Counted from the stretch's first letter, positions 1 through 7,502 are shown. The stretch is DNA of 11,420 bases from JAYWIG01 sp043789035 (GCA_043789035.1 JAYWIG010000187.1:1-11420), one strand, 5' to 3'. The notes: generated by a model from the letters alone, not told the origin. Program-made: numbers and translations.

Positions 1-349
1 CACCGTGTTGGGTTGCCGATGCAACAAATGCAAGAAATTCTTCGGGATTCGCTGAAAGTGGCTTCTCGAGAAGAATCTTTTCAGCACTTGCCAAGGACAG
101 AAATCTCTGGAAGTTGAAGAGCCGATCTTTCGTTGTTTCAGCAAAAATTGCGACGTCGTAGTTGCCACTCGGCAATTGAACAGCCTTCAGGCTATCTTCT
201 GGCCAGCCAGCTTTAAGAAGTTCGTTCCGCGCGATGTCAAATACCGCCGGATTTGGGTCGCTGGCCGACACAACGAAACCAGCACGGACAAGACCCAATA
301 AATGGCGGCGGCCCATCATGCCAAGAGCTGAAAGATATGCAGTACGCAT
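1..349 (-). CDS. Gfo/Idh/MocA-family oxidoreductase, N-terminal part (cut by window edge)
   Basis: Translating the minus strand from the ATG at 349-347 gives 116 residues of open frame running off the left edge. Seen: a beta strand followed by ALGMMGRRHLLGL (residues 8-20), which fits the nucleotide-binding turn of this family (usually GLGxxGRRH), with Ala in place of the first Gly; an acidic DPNP stretch at 31-34 after the second strand; and EKPLS at 95-99, the characteristic EKP motif whose lysine is usually catalytic. Family knowledge: such enzymes oxidise or reduce sugar hydroxyl/keto groups with NAD(P), often on nucleotide sugars or inositols. Role here is inferred: making or modifying a sugar of this glycan. 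The likely ribosome site is a weak AAGAAG about 9 bases upstream. It is the last gene of the row in the window and follows a 140-base gap. Substrate cannot be told because the C-terminal domain is outside. Confidence 0.85.
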   Translation of the reverse strand, partial: MRTAYLSALGMMGRRHLLGLVRAGFVVSASDPNPAVFDIARNELLKAGWPEDSLKAVQLPSGNYDVAIFAETTKDRLFNFQRFLSLASAEKILLEKPLSANPEEFLAFVASATQHG

Positions 350-355
350 TAAAAA

Positions 356-466
356 TTACTTCTTAAATTGATAACAATGAGCTGTTTGCTGAACGCGACA
401 AACGGCACCAAATGGCGATAGGCTAACAGTGAGTTTATAGGCAAGGAAAAACTCAATGAAACCCAA
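356..466 (-). pseudogene. Possible vestigial YidD-like short frame
   Basis: In the gap between the glycosyltransferase and the Gfo/Idh gene, one minus-strand frame stays open from 493 to the TAA at 358-356. From a TTG at 466 it would encode 36 residues. An AAGG lies close upstream of the TTG. The frame begins with a hydrophobic helix and then reads YKLTVSLSPFGAVCR followed by VQQTAHCY. Family knowledge: YidD proteins have a helix followed by a Y-x-L-x-x-S-P-x-x-G-x-x-C-R-F-x-P-T-C-S-x-Y core. Tyr, Ser, Gly, Cys-Arg, Thr and Tyr are echoed, but there is one extra residue, the second cysteine is displaced and the C-terminal half is missing. It may be a decayed remnant or chance; the resemblance was made by eye only. 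Confidence 0.2.
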
Positions 467-489
467 AACCTTAACTGCCTTGCCAGGAC

Positions 490-1653
490 TTAATCAAGCA
501 GGACAAACTCACCATCTCGCCAGGCTGAGCCACTAAAGCGCCCTTCGATAATGCGGTGCAAAGACTTTTCCATTTGCTGCGCACGGGCATGTATTGAATG
601 ATTCTTCCAGACTACTTCTTGGCCTTTGGCGGCAATCGCCTGTAATCGTACAGGATCGCTTAACAACGCGATGACCTGCCCAGCCGGGTCATTTTCGTCC
701 AGTAGCACGGCAGACACGCCATCTCGAAAACCCAACGACTCAAAACCAACGCAAGGCCTGGCCAGCAACAGTGCGCCAGAAGCAGGTATTTCCATGAACT
801 TGCGGATGACGGCGTCGTAGGCGGCGCCATCAGTCATGGAAATTTTGCTTCTACTCAACACTTGCTTGAAAAGCGCGCGATAAATCGTGTGGGGAAGAAA
901 CCGGGCGTAAGGCGACCAGCCGATTTTCGTGAGCAAACTGAATAAAAAACGATAGCCTGTAGTGCCAACACGCAGTTTTTTATTGCGTTTTAGCAAGTCC
1001 AGAGTTTTCTCCCGCGAATAATAAAGTTGGCCTGCTACAGATACATCGTATGAGCGTGTAGCAGTCGAGGTGAAGTCGAATTCGTGCACCCCTACAAAGT
1101 GTGCAAAATTAACAAATTTATGACTGTACTGTTCACAGAAATCAAGCCATAAACCGAGTGCGGCTTTACCTTTAAATGCAGTCTCCATTTTTAAATATGG
1201 AAGTTCAGAATTAGGCTTGGAGAATCCCTTGCCCCATGTCACGATGTAATCTGAAAACTCATTCAATTGAATTAACAGATCAGCTCGTGCGCCGTAGGTA
1301 TCAAGATCCATGACAAAAGCTATCTTGGGAACCTTGCTAGCTCGCATGTAATGCCTAGCGTCGATCATGAAGCTACGAATAGATGCATGCCCCCACTGAA
1401 TCAGGCTGTAGCGGCGGTAAAAATCTTCAGTTTGTTCTGGATTGGAATCGACTGCCAGCTGCGTTGTGGTGGCAATGAAATCAAACGGACCATGGGCTTC
1501 CGCGAAGGCCATCAACCCACAGCTTAGATCTTCATCACTCACAAACCCAGGGCCAAATAGCGTGACATCGGCGAACAGCTTCAGCATCCGGGGGATAAGC
1601 TGGTTGGTTGGGTTGATGTATTTCGCGTTAAAGCCAACGAACAGGATTTTCAT
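490..1653 (-). CDS. CgeB-like glycosyltransferase (family 1 type C-terminal domain)
   Basis: 387 residues from ATG 1653-1651. The start (MKILFVGFNAKYI) is a typical first beta strand of a GT-B fold. The N-terminal half is divergent; the C-terminal half (about 268-365) carries RKFMEIPASGALLLA (284-298), then a conserved-looking Gly-rich turn FRDGVSAVLL and a final helix after KNHSIHARA. This is the pattern of the CgeB/Glyco_trans_1_2 group, where the glutamate region contacts the nucleotide-sugar donor. Expected role: transfer of a sugar from a nucleotide donor to a growing glycan or protein at the cytoplasmic side. No signal peptide or membrane segment is evident. It lies 40 bases downstream of the lipoyl-acyltransferase gene, with no clear Shine-Dalgarno sequence, so expression probably depends on the upstream genes. 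Donor and acceptor cannot be told from sequence. Confidence 0.8.
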   Translation of the reverse strand: MKILFVGFNAKYINPTNQLIPRMLKLFADVTLFGPGFVSDEDLSCGLMAFAEAHGPFDFIATTTQLAVDSNPEQTEDFYRRYSLIQWGHASIRSFMIDARHYMRASKVPKIAFVMDLDTYGARADLLIQLNEFSDYIVTWGKGFSKPNSELPYLKMETAFKGKAALGLWLDFCEQYSHKFVNFAHFVGVHEFDFTSTATRSYDVSVAGQLYYSREKTLDLLKRNKKLRVGTTGYRFLFSLLTKIGWSPYARFLPHTIYRALFKQVLSRSKISMTDGAAYDAVIRKFMEIPASGALLLARPCVGFESLGFRDGVSAVLLDENDPAGQVIALLSDPVRLQAIAAKGQEVVWKNHSIHARAQQMEKSLHRIIEGRFSGSAWRDGEFVLLD

Positions 1654-1693
1654 ATTTTGGCTTGAACTGATATCAAAAGACTGTGCAGCGAGT

Positions 1694-3274
1694 TCAAATC
1701 AACCCGCCCTGGTAGCGCCATGGTGTTGGCTGGATTTTAAGTCCGCGCTTGCGCAAATACTCACACACTGTGCCAGTCCAAATAGGGTTGCCAGTGCCGC
1801 TGACATGTGGCGTTAGCAAATCCATCATGACCAAGCCGTCGTTTGGTGTTTGAGCAGCTGGGCCTAATGTCCAAACCACCCAACTTACATGTTTCTCAAG
1901 CGCATTCGTTAGCTTGCCTGTTTGCAGAACAAGTCCAAACTCAACACCGGCGTGTTTGACCGTGAATGCCTGGTTTTCTTCCAGAGTTAAGGTTTCAATT
2001 TCGTAACCCTTGGCGGACAAAAGCCGGAACAAGTCGTCAAACATTTCACGGGCTCGGCCCATTTGTCTTTGTGGAGACAAAATTTGCTGCGCTTCGCCAA
2101 TAACCCGCGCAGGTGAGCCGAAGGCGAGTTTGCCGGCAGGTATGGAGTCAACAACATACCCGTTCGAGCCAACCACAGCGCCGCGCCCAATGCGCGCGCC
2201 GGTGTACACCACTGAATTGATACCGATTTGGCTTGCGTCTTCAAGGACAACCGCAGAAAAGCGATTTTCATGACCATGAAGGTATGAGTGCCCGATGTTA
2301 TGGGTTAACAGGGTGGCCCGGTTGGTGATGAACACGTTCTGGCCAATCAGCACAGGGCGGCAGGTGTTCATAAACACCTCGCCGCCAATGTAGCAGTTGT
2401 CCCCAATAGCAATGACCGCCCAAGGGTCGCGATGCCCGCCACCACCGATAGTGATGTCATTTTCTGCCCAGACTGCGGCACCAATGACTGCTTGCTGGCA
2501 TCTGAGGTTCAAACGAGGGCCAAAGCGAGCCAGCGGGCCCATGACGAAACGCTCGGCACACCAGACTTCACCGCCAGCCTCAATAGATGCGCCTGCAGCA
2601 AGAACGATTTGTGGCGCGCATATAAAAACACCGGCCCCAAGACGCACACCATCACCTATGGAAGCACCGTGTTGCCGAAGTAAAGCCAAACGTTCACTTT
2701 CAGGCAAGCTACGGAAAGCTTCTGGATCAGCGCGTAAACGAATCAAGAATTCAGGGGACAAATGCCCCTCTGGCAGATCACCGCTGCCCTCGGGAAAGGT
2801 CAATCCCGATATGTCTACGCCGTCTAAAAGTGGGAAGATCCCACCAGTAGAAAGTTGGCGCTCCAGTTGCTGTTTTGCAAATCGGCTTTCCACATCGGCC
2901 GCGCTGATGAATCCGTCTGCGGGAAAGTCGGAAATATCCAAATGATATTTATCCATCAGCTCCTTCGCTTTACGGGACACACGGTCATTTGCGGAGCTGG
3001 TGGTCACCAAAGCTGCTCCATTGGCAGGTATTTGCACTTGGCCAGAAGCTGTAATACTGGCGATCACATTACCAACAGCGACTTTGTCGCCTACTTTGAC
3101 CCGATGCGTCAGGATGCCTTCGGCGGTTGCTTCGATTTCCGTCACAGCCTTGCTGGTCTCGACATGACATATCGTTGTACCCGAGGTAACTGAGCTTCCA
3201 TCAGGAACAACCCATTCAACCAACACTACAAAATCGGCATTGGCATCCAGGGCTTTAAGCAATATGTCAGTCAT
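1694..3274 (-). CDS. Lipoyl-domain / hexapeptide acyltransferase fusion in the E2 position
   Basis: 526 residues from ATG 3274. Domains seen in order: a lipoyl domain (1-77) with the lipoylation motif ETSKA, target Lys42; a segment resembling an E3/E1-binding domain (about 97-132: VSRKAKELMDKYHLDI, then GFISAADVES); a linker; a left-handed beta helix of hexapeptide repeats (about 205-395) with a likely catalytic His325 in LLTHNIGH; and an unassigned C-terminal domain (about 400-526). The usual E2 catalytic domain (chloramphenicol-acetyltransferase-like, HxxxDG) is absent. Family knowledge: lipoyl domains carry acyl groups made by E1, and hexapeptide transferases move acyl groups to sugars. 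Inference: the protein accepts an acyl group from the neighbouring E1 on Lys42 and transfers it to a sugar. The gene overlaps E1 beta by 8 bases. The GTG at 3283 is rejected as start because it overlaps the GGAG ribosome site, which is well spaced for 3274. Confidence 0.88.
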   Translation of the reverse strand: MTDILLKALDANADFVVLVEWVVPDGSSVTSGTTICHVETSKAVTEIEATAEGILTHRVKVGDKVAVGNVIASITASGQVQIPANGAALVTTSSANDRVSRKAKELMDKYHLDISDFPADGFISAADVESRFAKQQLERQLSTGGIFPLLDGVDISGLTFPEGSGDLPEGHLSPEFLIRLRADPEAFRSLPESERLALLRQHGASIGDGVRLGAGVFICAPQIVLAAGASIEAGGEVWCAERFVMGPLARFGPRLNLRCQQAVIGAAVWAENDITIGGGGHRDPWAVIAIGDNCYIGGEVFMNTCRPVLIGQNVFITNRATLLTHNIGHSYLHGHENRFSAVVLEDASQIGINSVVYTGARIGRGAVVGSNGYVVDSIPAGKLAFGSPARVIGEAQQILSPQRQMGRAREMFDDLFRLLSAKGYEIETLTLEENQAFTVKHAGVEFGLVLQTGKLTNALEKHVSWVVWTLGPAAQTPNDGLVMMDLLTPHVSGTGNPIWTGTVCEYLRKRGLKIQPTPWRYQGGLI

Positions 3275-4316
3275 TAAAGGCACTCCATCTGCCGGGCTTG
3301 CTTAAAACGGCATCCACAACATCACCCCAGTTGGGCAGCACATGTTGTTCAAGACTTGGCGCTGCAGGAATAGACACAGGTAGAGCACCAATTCGCCGGG
3401 GAGCCTCTCGCAACTTGCCCCATACGGATGGCATCAATTTCGATACCAGTTCTGCCCCGAACCCTGCGATAGGCACACCCTCCTCAAGCGTTATAAGCGC
3501 ACCTGTACGATGAACAGACTCTTTAACTGCCGTGCTGTCGAGTGGCTGGAGAGAGCCAACAATCACAACCTCACAAGGAATTTCATGCTCAAGCATCAAG
3601 TAACGGGCAGCCTTGATTGCAAGAGGAGCTGACCCGCCGTAGGTTGCAATCGTCCACATGGCGGGTGCAAAACGGACAGGCGATAAAGTGATGGAGGGGA
3701 ACTGCTCTTGACCTTCCCTGCACTGAAACATGTCTAGCCACCCGTTCACTGGCCGCTCGTTGAACTGTGCATACATCTGCTTGTTTTCGATAAAAAATAC
3801 GGGCTGATCTGATGCGACAGCAGCTTTAAGCAAGGCTGGCAGATCATGGTACTGGCTGGCTACAGCGACCAATATGTTGGGCACTCCTAATAAAAGCGTC
3901 TCCAGTGACTTGCTATGTGTAGGTCCGTATCCTCTTCCACCGCCCATGGGGATGCGTACCACCAGTGGCATAGGTGTACGATGCGTGCAGGTGTCCTGAA
4001 ATGGGCTGATGTGATTGATGATCTGGTCCATACCCAGTGTCAGAAAGTCACCAAACATGACTTCGACCATTGGACGAAAACCACGCAAAGAAAGTCCGCA
4101 CGCCACGCCAAAAATGGCAGATTCGCTGATGGGCGTACAAAGCACCTGATCAGGAAAGCGGGTTGACAGGCCTTTCGATACTTTGAAAGCCCCACCATAA
4201 GGATCATCAAGATCTTCGCCGATCAGAATGACGTTTGCCTGATCCCCCAAAATATCATGCAACGCACCATTCAGAACCTGAACACAGCGCAAAGCATTGT
4301 TAGCGGTAGTTGTCAT
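3267..4316 (-). CDS. 2-oxoacid dehydrogenase E1 component, beta subunit
   Basis: 349 residues, the usual size for acetoin/pyruvate-type E1 beta. Seen: IGEDLDDPYGGAFKVSKGL (32-50); TPISESAIFG (61-70), where Glu65 corresponds to the conserved glutamate that activates thiamine diphosphate; VEVMFGDFLTLGMDQIINH (84-102); GGGRGYGPTHSKSLE (125-139) with the conserved active-site-loop histidine; and the C-terminal transketolase-like domain beginning near residue 220. With the alpha subunit it should form an alpha2-beta2 enzyme that decarboxylates a 2-oxoacid and reductively acylates a lipoyl group. The start at 4316 overlaps the alpha stop as ATGA and has AGGAGA 9 bases upstream; an in-frame start at 4346 would add ten residues inside the alpha gene and is less likely. 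The substrate 2-oxoacid cannot be read from the sequence. Context points to glycan acylation rather than central metabolism. Confidence 0.93.
   Translation of the reverse strand: MTTTANNALRCVQVLNGALHDILGDQANVILIGEDLDDPYGGAFKVSKGLSTRFPDQVLCTPISESAIFGVACGLSLRGFRPMVEVMFGDFLTLGMDQIINHISPFQDTCTHRTPMPLVVRIPMGGGRGYGPTHSKSLETLLLGVPNILVAVASQYHDLPALLKAAVASDQPVFFIENKQMYAQFNERPVNGWLDMFQCREGQEQFPSITLSPVRFAPAMWTIATYGGSAPLAIKAARYLMLEHEIPCEVVIVGSLQPLDSTAVKESVHRTGALITLEEGVPIAGFGAELVSKLMPSVWGKLREAPRRIGALPVSIPAAPSLEQHVLPNWGDVVDAVLSKPGRWSAFND
3283..3286 (-). promoter_or_regulatory. Ribosome binding site that fixes the lipoyl-acyltransferase start
   Basis: GGAG on the minus strand lies 8 bases before the ATG at 3274-3272, inside the last codons of E1 beta. 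It overlaps the alternative GTG start at 3283, which therefore could not use it. Confidence 0.7.
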
Positions 4317-5254
4317 GCCCAGTGTTCTCCTGAGCGAACAAGCCATGCGGCAGGAGCCGACGGCCCAGGGGCATGCTGCGCAGCTGCCAGCGCTTCAGCA
4401 ATACGGATCTTCGCTTTGCGCATTGCAGCATCGCATGATTCAGTATCAAGGCTTGCTCTGGCAATACCCAGCGGATCATATGCACGGTATTGTTCAATCT
4501 CAATTGGGGAACGGAAATCATCGCCTTTGCTGTGCGCTGCCAATCTGTAGGTATCAATAACAAGCCAGAAGGGTTTACCGACTTCTCGTACATATTTCAA
4601 TGCGCGGCCTGCTGCCTGATAGATGACATTGACATCAGTAGAGTCAATTTGTTCACTGGCAACGCCAAAGGCTCCAGCACGCGCAGTGAGTGACCCAGCT
4701 AACGCCCGCTCAATGGGGGTTGTTTGCGCATACCTGTTGTTTTCTACAACAACCAGAAGCGGGAGCGACCAAAGAGATGCCATATTGAGTGCTTCATAGA
4801 CAACGCCTTCCCCCAAGGTACCGTCGCCTATAAAAACAACGGTTGCAGCGCCTGAGCCAGCTCGCTTTTCTGCCATTGCCATGCCAGCTGCAACGGGCAC
4901 GATCCCGCCTTGCACGCCATTTGAGAGAAAGCGACCGCTGTGCAAATGCTGGCTGCCGCCGCGCCCCTCGCAAACGCCGCCTTCTCGCGCCAGTATTTCT
5001 CGCAGCAGACCGTCTACGTCATCGCTGTAAGCAAGATAGTGGCCATGGTTACGGTGATTGCTTATGACGTTATCTCGCCTGCTATCGAGGTGGCGTATAA
5101 CGCCGACGGCATTGGCCTCCTGGCCAATATAAGTGTGGGTGGTACCCGGTACGCCGCCAGCCGCATACAGCTCAAGTATGGTTTCTTCAAAGCAGCGTAT
5201 GAGCACCATTTGCTCATACGCGGCAACAGCATCGAAACCGCCAGGCAGGGTCAC
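4313..5254 (-). CDS. 2-oxoacid dehydrogenase E1 component, alpha subunit
   Basis: 313 residues, close to the acetoin-dehydrogenase-type alpha subunits. Seen: QMVLIRCFEETILELYAAGG (15-34) and TYIGQEANAVGV (41-52), typical of the N-terminus; HRNHGHYLAY (67-76); CEGRGGSQHL (95-104); the thiamine diphosphate motif GDG at 143-145, ending at ENN 171-173 after the usual spacing; and AHSKGDD (240-246), matching the conserved HSxxDD loop. These key residues look intact, so an active enzyme is expected. The start is a GTG whose last two bases overlap the upstream methyltransferase stop (GTGA); a GGTGA lies just upstream. The first downstream ATG (residue 16) would remove family-conserved sequence and is rejected. 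Tight overlap with both neighbours implies translational coupling with the methyltransferase and E1 beta. Inferred role: first step of acyl loading onto the lipoyl-acyltransferase. Confidence 0.93.
   Translation of the reverse strand: MTLPGGFDAVAAYEQMVLIRCFEETILELYAAGGVPGTTHTYIGQEANAVGVIRHLDSRRDNVISNHRNHGHYLAYSDDVDGLLREILAREGGVCEGRGGSQHLHSGRFLSNGVQGGIVPVAAGMAMAEKRAGSGAATVVFIGDGTLGEGVVYEALNMASLWSLPLLVVVENNRYAQTTPIERALAGSLTARAGAFGVASEQIDSTDVNVIYQAAGRALKYVREVGKPFWLVIDTYRLAAHSKGDDFRSPIEIEQYRAYDPLGIARASLDTESCDAAMRKAKIRIAEALAAAQHAPGPSAPAAWLVRSGEHWA
4326..4331 (-). promoter_or_regulatory. Ribosome binding site that fixes the E1 beta start
   Basis: AGGAGA on the minus strand lies 9 bases before the ATG at 4316-4314, inside the end of the E1 alpha gene. 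It supports the ATGA overlap start over the in-frame start at 4346. Confidence 0.75.
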
Positions 5255-6039
5255 TTTTTCACCAGCCAGATCGTTGGCTGTAAGGCTATCGGCGAAGATT
5301 TCATCTCAAAGCGGGCTTGCGCGTGATCTTCCAGGAATTCGAGCATTGCAATGCCCTCGCCTGGGAAAAAGTCAGTTAAAGCCTCGTCAAACGCGATGAT
5401 TCCACCAGTCGCCATCCTTGGGCCAAGAAACTTTAATGCTACCTGGCACGGCTCATACAGATCAAAGTCTACATACGCCAAGCTCACCATCGTGTGAGGA
5501 AACGCATCTGCAAAAGCTGGAATAGTGGCACGAGCATCACCCTTTACAAGGTGCACCCACTCGTCATATCCAAAAAGCTTGATACTTCTGCGAAGAACAT
5601 CTTCATTTCCGATGTAATGCCCTTCCATCGCCAGGCTTTTTTCTCCGTCCAATGCACCAAACGTACGAAGCCCTTCGAATGAGTCAAACCCGAATACCTT
5701 CTTGATACTGTTAGAGCTATACAGCTGGAGGAGCTTTGCCATGAACATCAATTTGGCACCATGATGTGACCCAAATTCCATGACGTGGCCGGGTATGTCA
5801 ATCGTAGCCCGGACAAGGTCATGCACAGCCATATAGGTAGCTATCGTCTGGGTACCTGCATACAAGCCAAAGTGATCAACAAAATGCCACAGGCCAGGAT
5901 TGCCTATCTCTTCGGCAAAAGCTTTACGACGTGCCAAGTAATCTTTGGCATCGCGACCATGGCGCCGTACGCTTTTAAACTCTTCAAAACTGGACAGAAG
6001 CAGGGGATCTACCACTGCATTGACATTACTTTGACTCAT
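5251..6039 (-). CDS. TylF/MycF-type SAM-dependent sugar O-methyltransferase
   Basis: 262 residues from ATG 6039. Seen: HVMEFGSHHGAK (85-96), the SAM-binding motif I with an acidic residue before the glycines; VFGFDSFEGL (115-124), a hallmark of the TylF/MycF group; YVDFDLYEP (189-197) and GGIIAFDEA (212-220), where the aspartates correspond to the metal ligands of this magnesium-dependent family. Family knowledge: members O-methylate sugar hydroxyls in macrolides and surface glycans. Inference: it methylates a sugar in this glycan. The gene follows a 93-base gap with only a weak ribosome site (GCGAG), then overlaps E1 alpha by 4 bases. That makes it the first gene of a tightly coupled four-gene set, suggesting its product is needed with the acylation enzymes. 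A protein or small-molecule acceptor is possible. Confidence 0.87.
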   Translation of the reverse strand: MSQSNVNAVVDPLLLSSFEEFKSVRRHGRDAKDYLARRKAFAEEIGNPGLWHFVDHFGLYAGTQTIATYMAVHDLVRATIDIPGHVMEFGSHHGAKLMFMAKLLQLYSSNSIKKVFGFDSFEGLRTFGALDGEKSLAMEGHYIGNEDVLRRSIKLFGYDEWVHLVKGDARATIPAFADAFPHTMVSLAYVDFDLYEPCQVALKFLGPRMATGGIIAFDEALTDFFPGEGIAMLEFLEDHAQARFEMKSSPIALQPTIWLVKK

Positions 6040-6132
6040 CTATTTATTCTCGCTTTTAACGCCCAAATTACACACAGAGAACGCAACAAAATGATGCATA
6101 TTTTAAAGTTGGAGTCGATCAGGCGAGCATGC

Positions 6133-7407
6133 CTAGAAGCTCTCTTTAAAGGCAGCCCAATCAGTTAACGTGACTACCGTAGCCGCTGGGCTGAGAAGAG
6201 CTTTGGATGGATTGTCCATGCAGTCGCCGATACCGTGATGATAAATTCGCGGATTGGACCCACCCCACTGTGCCATTGACTTGATAACGCTGCAGAGATA
6301 CACGCATCCCTCTTGCAATTCACCTTCATCGATATCTAGTGTATTGCGTGAAATCAGTTGATGCAGTTTGTCCGGGCCAGAAGCCAAATCATCAGACAAG
6401 GAAATAGCTTGGGTCCACGGGGTATTAAATGTGCGTTCAAATAAAATAAGGCTATCGTCTGCGGCCACACAATGAATCAAAAAATCATTCACCTCCGCAC
6501 CGGGCACGCCCCAGCTGCGAATAAAACACGCCTTGCACAAGCTGCGCAACTGCCTCTCGTGCGTTTGCCAAAGCTCTAAAAATAGTATGCGAAACGCCTG
6601 TTTGTTCCACAGATAGTCCAGCAAACTGAACTGTTGAGAATCAAGCGTCTTCAGAAATGCTAGGCTGCCAGCAGGGCCGGCAAGATTGTCACGTCCATGT
6701 GCCTGCAGGGTGTCGTCATAAAGCGCCATGACAGCGTCCGCACGACCATGGACAGATCGAAATATTCGCTGCCGGGGGTACAAGGGCTCGTCCTGCCACC
6801 AGCCCGGATGGGTTAGCACCTGAAGACATGGCTCTGCTCCCTTTTCAAGCACATCATGCAGCCGACGGTATCGCCAGTAGCCATTGGAGTCGGAGCAGTA
6901 GGGAATGCGATCTTTAAATTTTCGCGAATAGCAATTGATGAGGCCGCCATAAGAGTCTCGCTCACAGGTCAACAAAAAAGCGTCGGGGTTATGAAAACTA
7001 AATGCGGTGGGCTTAACACCAAACCAGTCTTTCAGCCAGCCGGCCTCTTTTGCAACAAGTTCATCAAGCGCATCCTCTGAGGTGGTCTGATAAAAAGCCG
7101 CATCAAAATGCAACCCGATGTCATGCCCACAAGCCAGTATCGACTGAACAATTGCAGCTTGGTCCCTTTCCAGCAAGTTGTAAAACTCGCAATGTGGATT
7201 CAGGAAGTAAGTCGAACGAACACTGTGCTCTTGCTCAATATGCGCAAGATGTCGCGCACGATTTAAAGAAAAGTCGCAGTCATGACGCCACAGAATAAAG
7301 CGTCGATCGAACGCAATCTCGCCGTACGGGATAAATGTGTACTGCGCTTTAGCAAGCACAAGCAGCTTGGCGTAGTGTTCAACAGTAAAGTCCTTGATAT
7401 CCGTCAT
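6133..7407 (-). CDS. Polysaccharide deacetylase-like protein with extra C-terminal domain
   Basis: 424 residues from ATG 7407; the ATG at 7410 is immediately adjacent and equally possible, but the GAAG ribosome-like sequence is better spaced for 7407. Numbering below is from 7410. Seen: WRHDCDFS (41-48), in the place of the NodB TFDD motif; GHDIGLHFD (95-103), with the metal-type histidine; FSFHNPD (137-143); and LTHPGWW (199-205), like the last histidine motif. This gives a NodB/CE4-like fold over about 1-250. Residues 255-425 form a second region I do not recognise. Family knowledge: CE4 enzymes remove N- or O-acetyl groups from glycans using a divalent metal. No signal peptide is visible, so a cytoplasmic substrate (nucleotide sugar or lipid-linked glycan) is inferred. 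Resembles proteins annotated WbmS-like in O-antigen loci, at low certainty. Confidence 0.72.
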   Translation of the reverse strand: MTDIKDFTVEHYAKLLVLAKAQYTFIPYGEIAFDRRFILWRHDCDFSLNRARHLAHIEQEHSVRSTYFLNPHCEFYNLLERDQAAIVQSILACGHDIGLHFDAAFYQTTSEDALDELVAKEAGWLKDWFGVKPTAFSFHNPDAFLLTCERDSYGGLINCYSRKFKDRIPYCSDSNGYWRYRRLHDVLEKGAEPCLQVLTHPGWWQDEPLYPRQRIFRSVHGRADAVMALYDDTLQAHGRDNLAGPAGSLAFLKTLDSQQFSLLDYLWNKQAFRILFLELWQTHERQLRSLCKACFIRSWGVPGAEVNDFLIHCVAADDSLILFERTFNTPWTQAISLSDDLASGPDKLHQLISRNTLDIDEGELQEGCVYLCSVIKSMAQWGGSNPRIYHHGIGDCMDNPSKALLSPAATVVTLTDWAAFKESF

Positions 7408-7502
7408 CATATTTCTTCAGGTTTTACTGCAGTAAGACAAGTTTTAGAAGCACCCCAAGCACCCAAAAGTAGCTTTAGAGCTATGGATATCGGCAGATAC
7501 TC

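Noticed and set aside
350..489. Read-through extension of the glycosyltransferase past its TAA
   Set aside because: The same frame stays open for about 47 codons after the stop, but the sequence does not continue any domain and no read-through signal is visible.
350..489. Promoter for the Gfo/Idh gene
   Set aside because: A TATAAA occurs near 436-441 on the minus strand, but no acceptable -35 element lies 16-18 bases upstream.
2397..2945. 182-residue plus-strand open frame
   Set aside because: It lies wholly antisense to the lipoyl-acyltransferase gene, is rich in Pro, Ser, Arg and Lys in the manner of a shadow frame, and shows no domain.
1694..5254. Housekeeping pyruvate or branched-chain dehydrogenase operon
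   Set aside because: The E2 catalytic domain is missing, no E3 is present, and the genes are embedded in glycan-modification genes.
7411..7502. Short direct repeat GGGTGCTT / GGGTGCTT on the minus strand
   Set aside because: Two 8-base copies in a 92-base gap, with no further copies or inverted arrangement; taken as chance.
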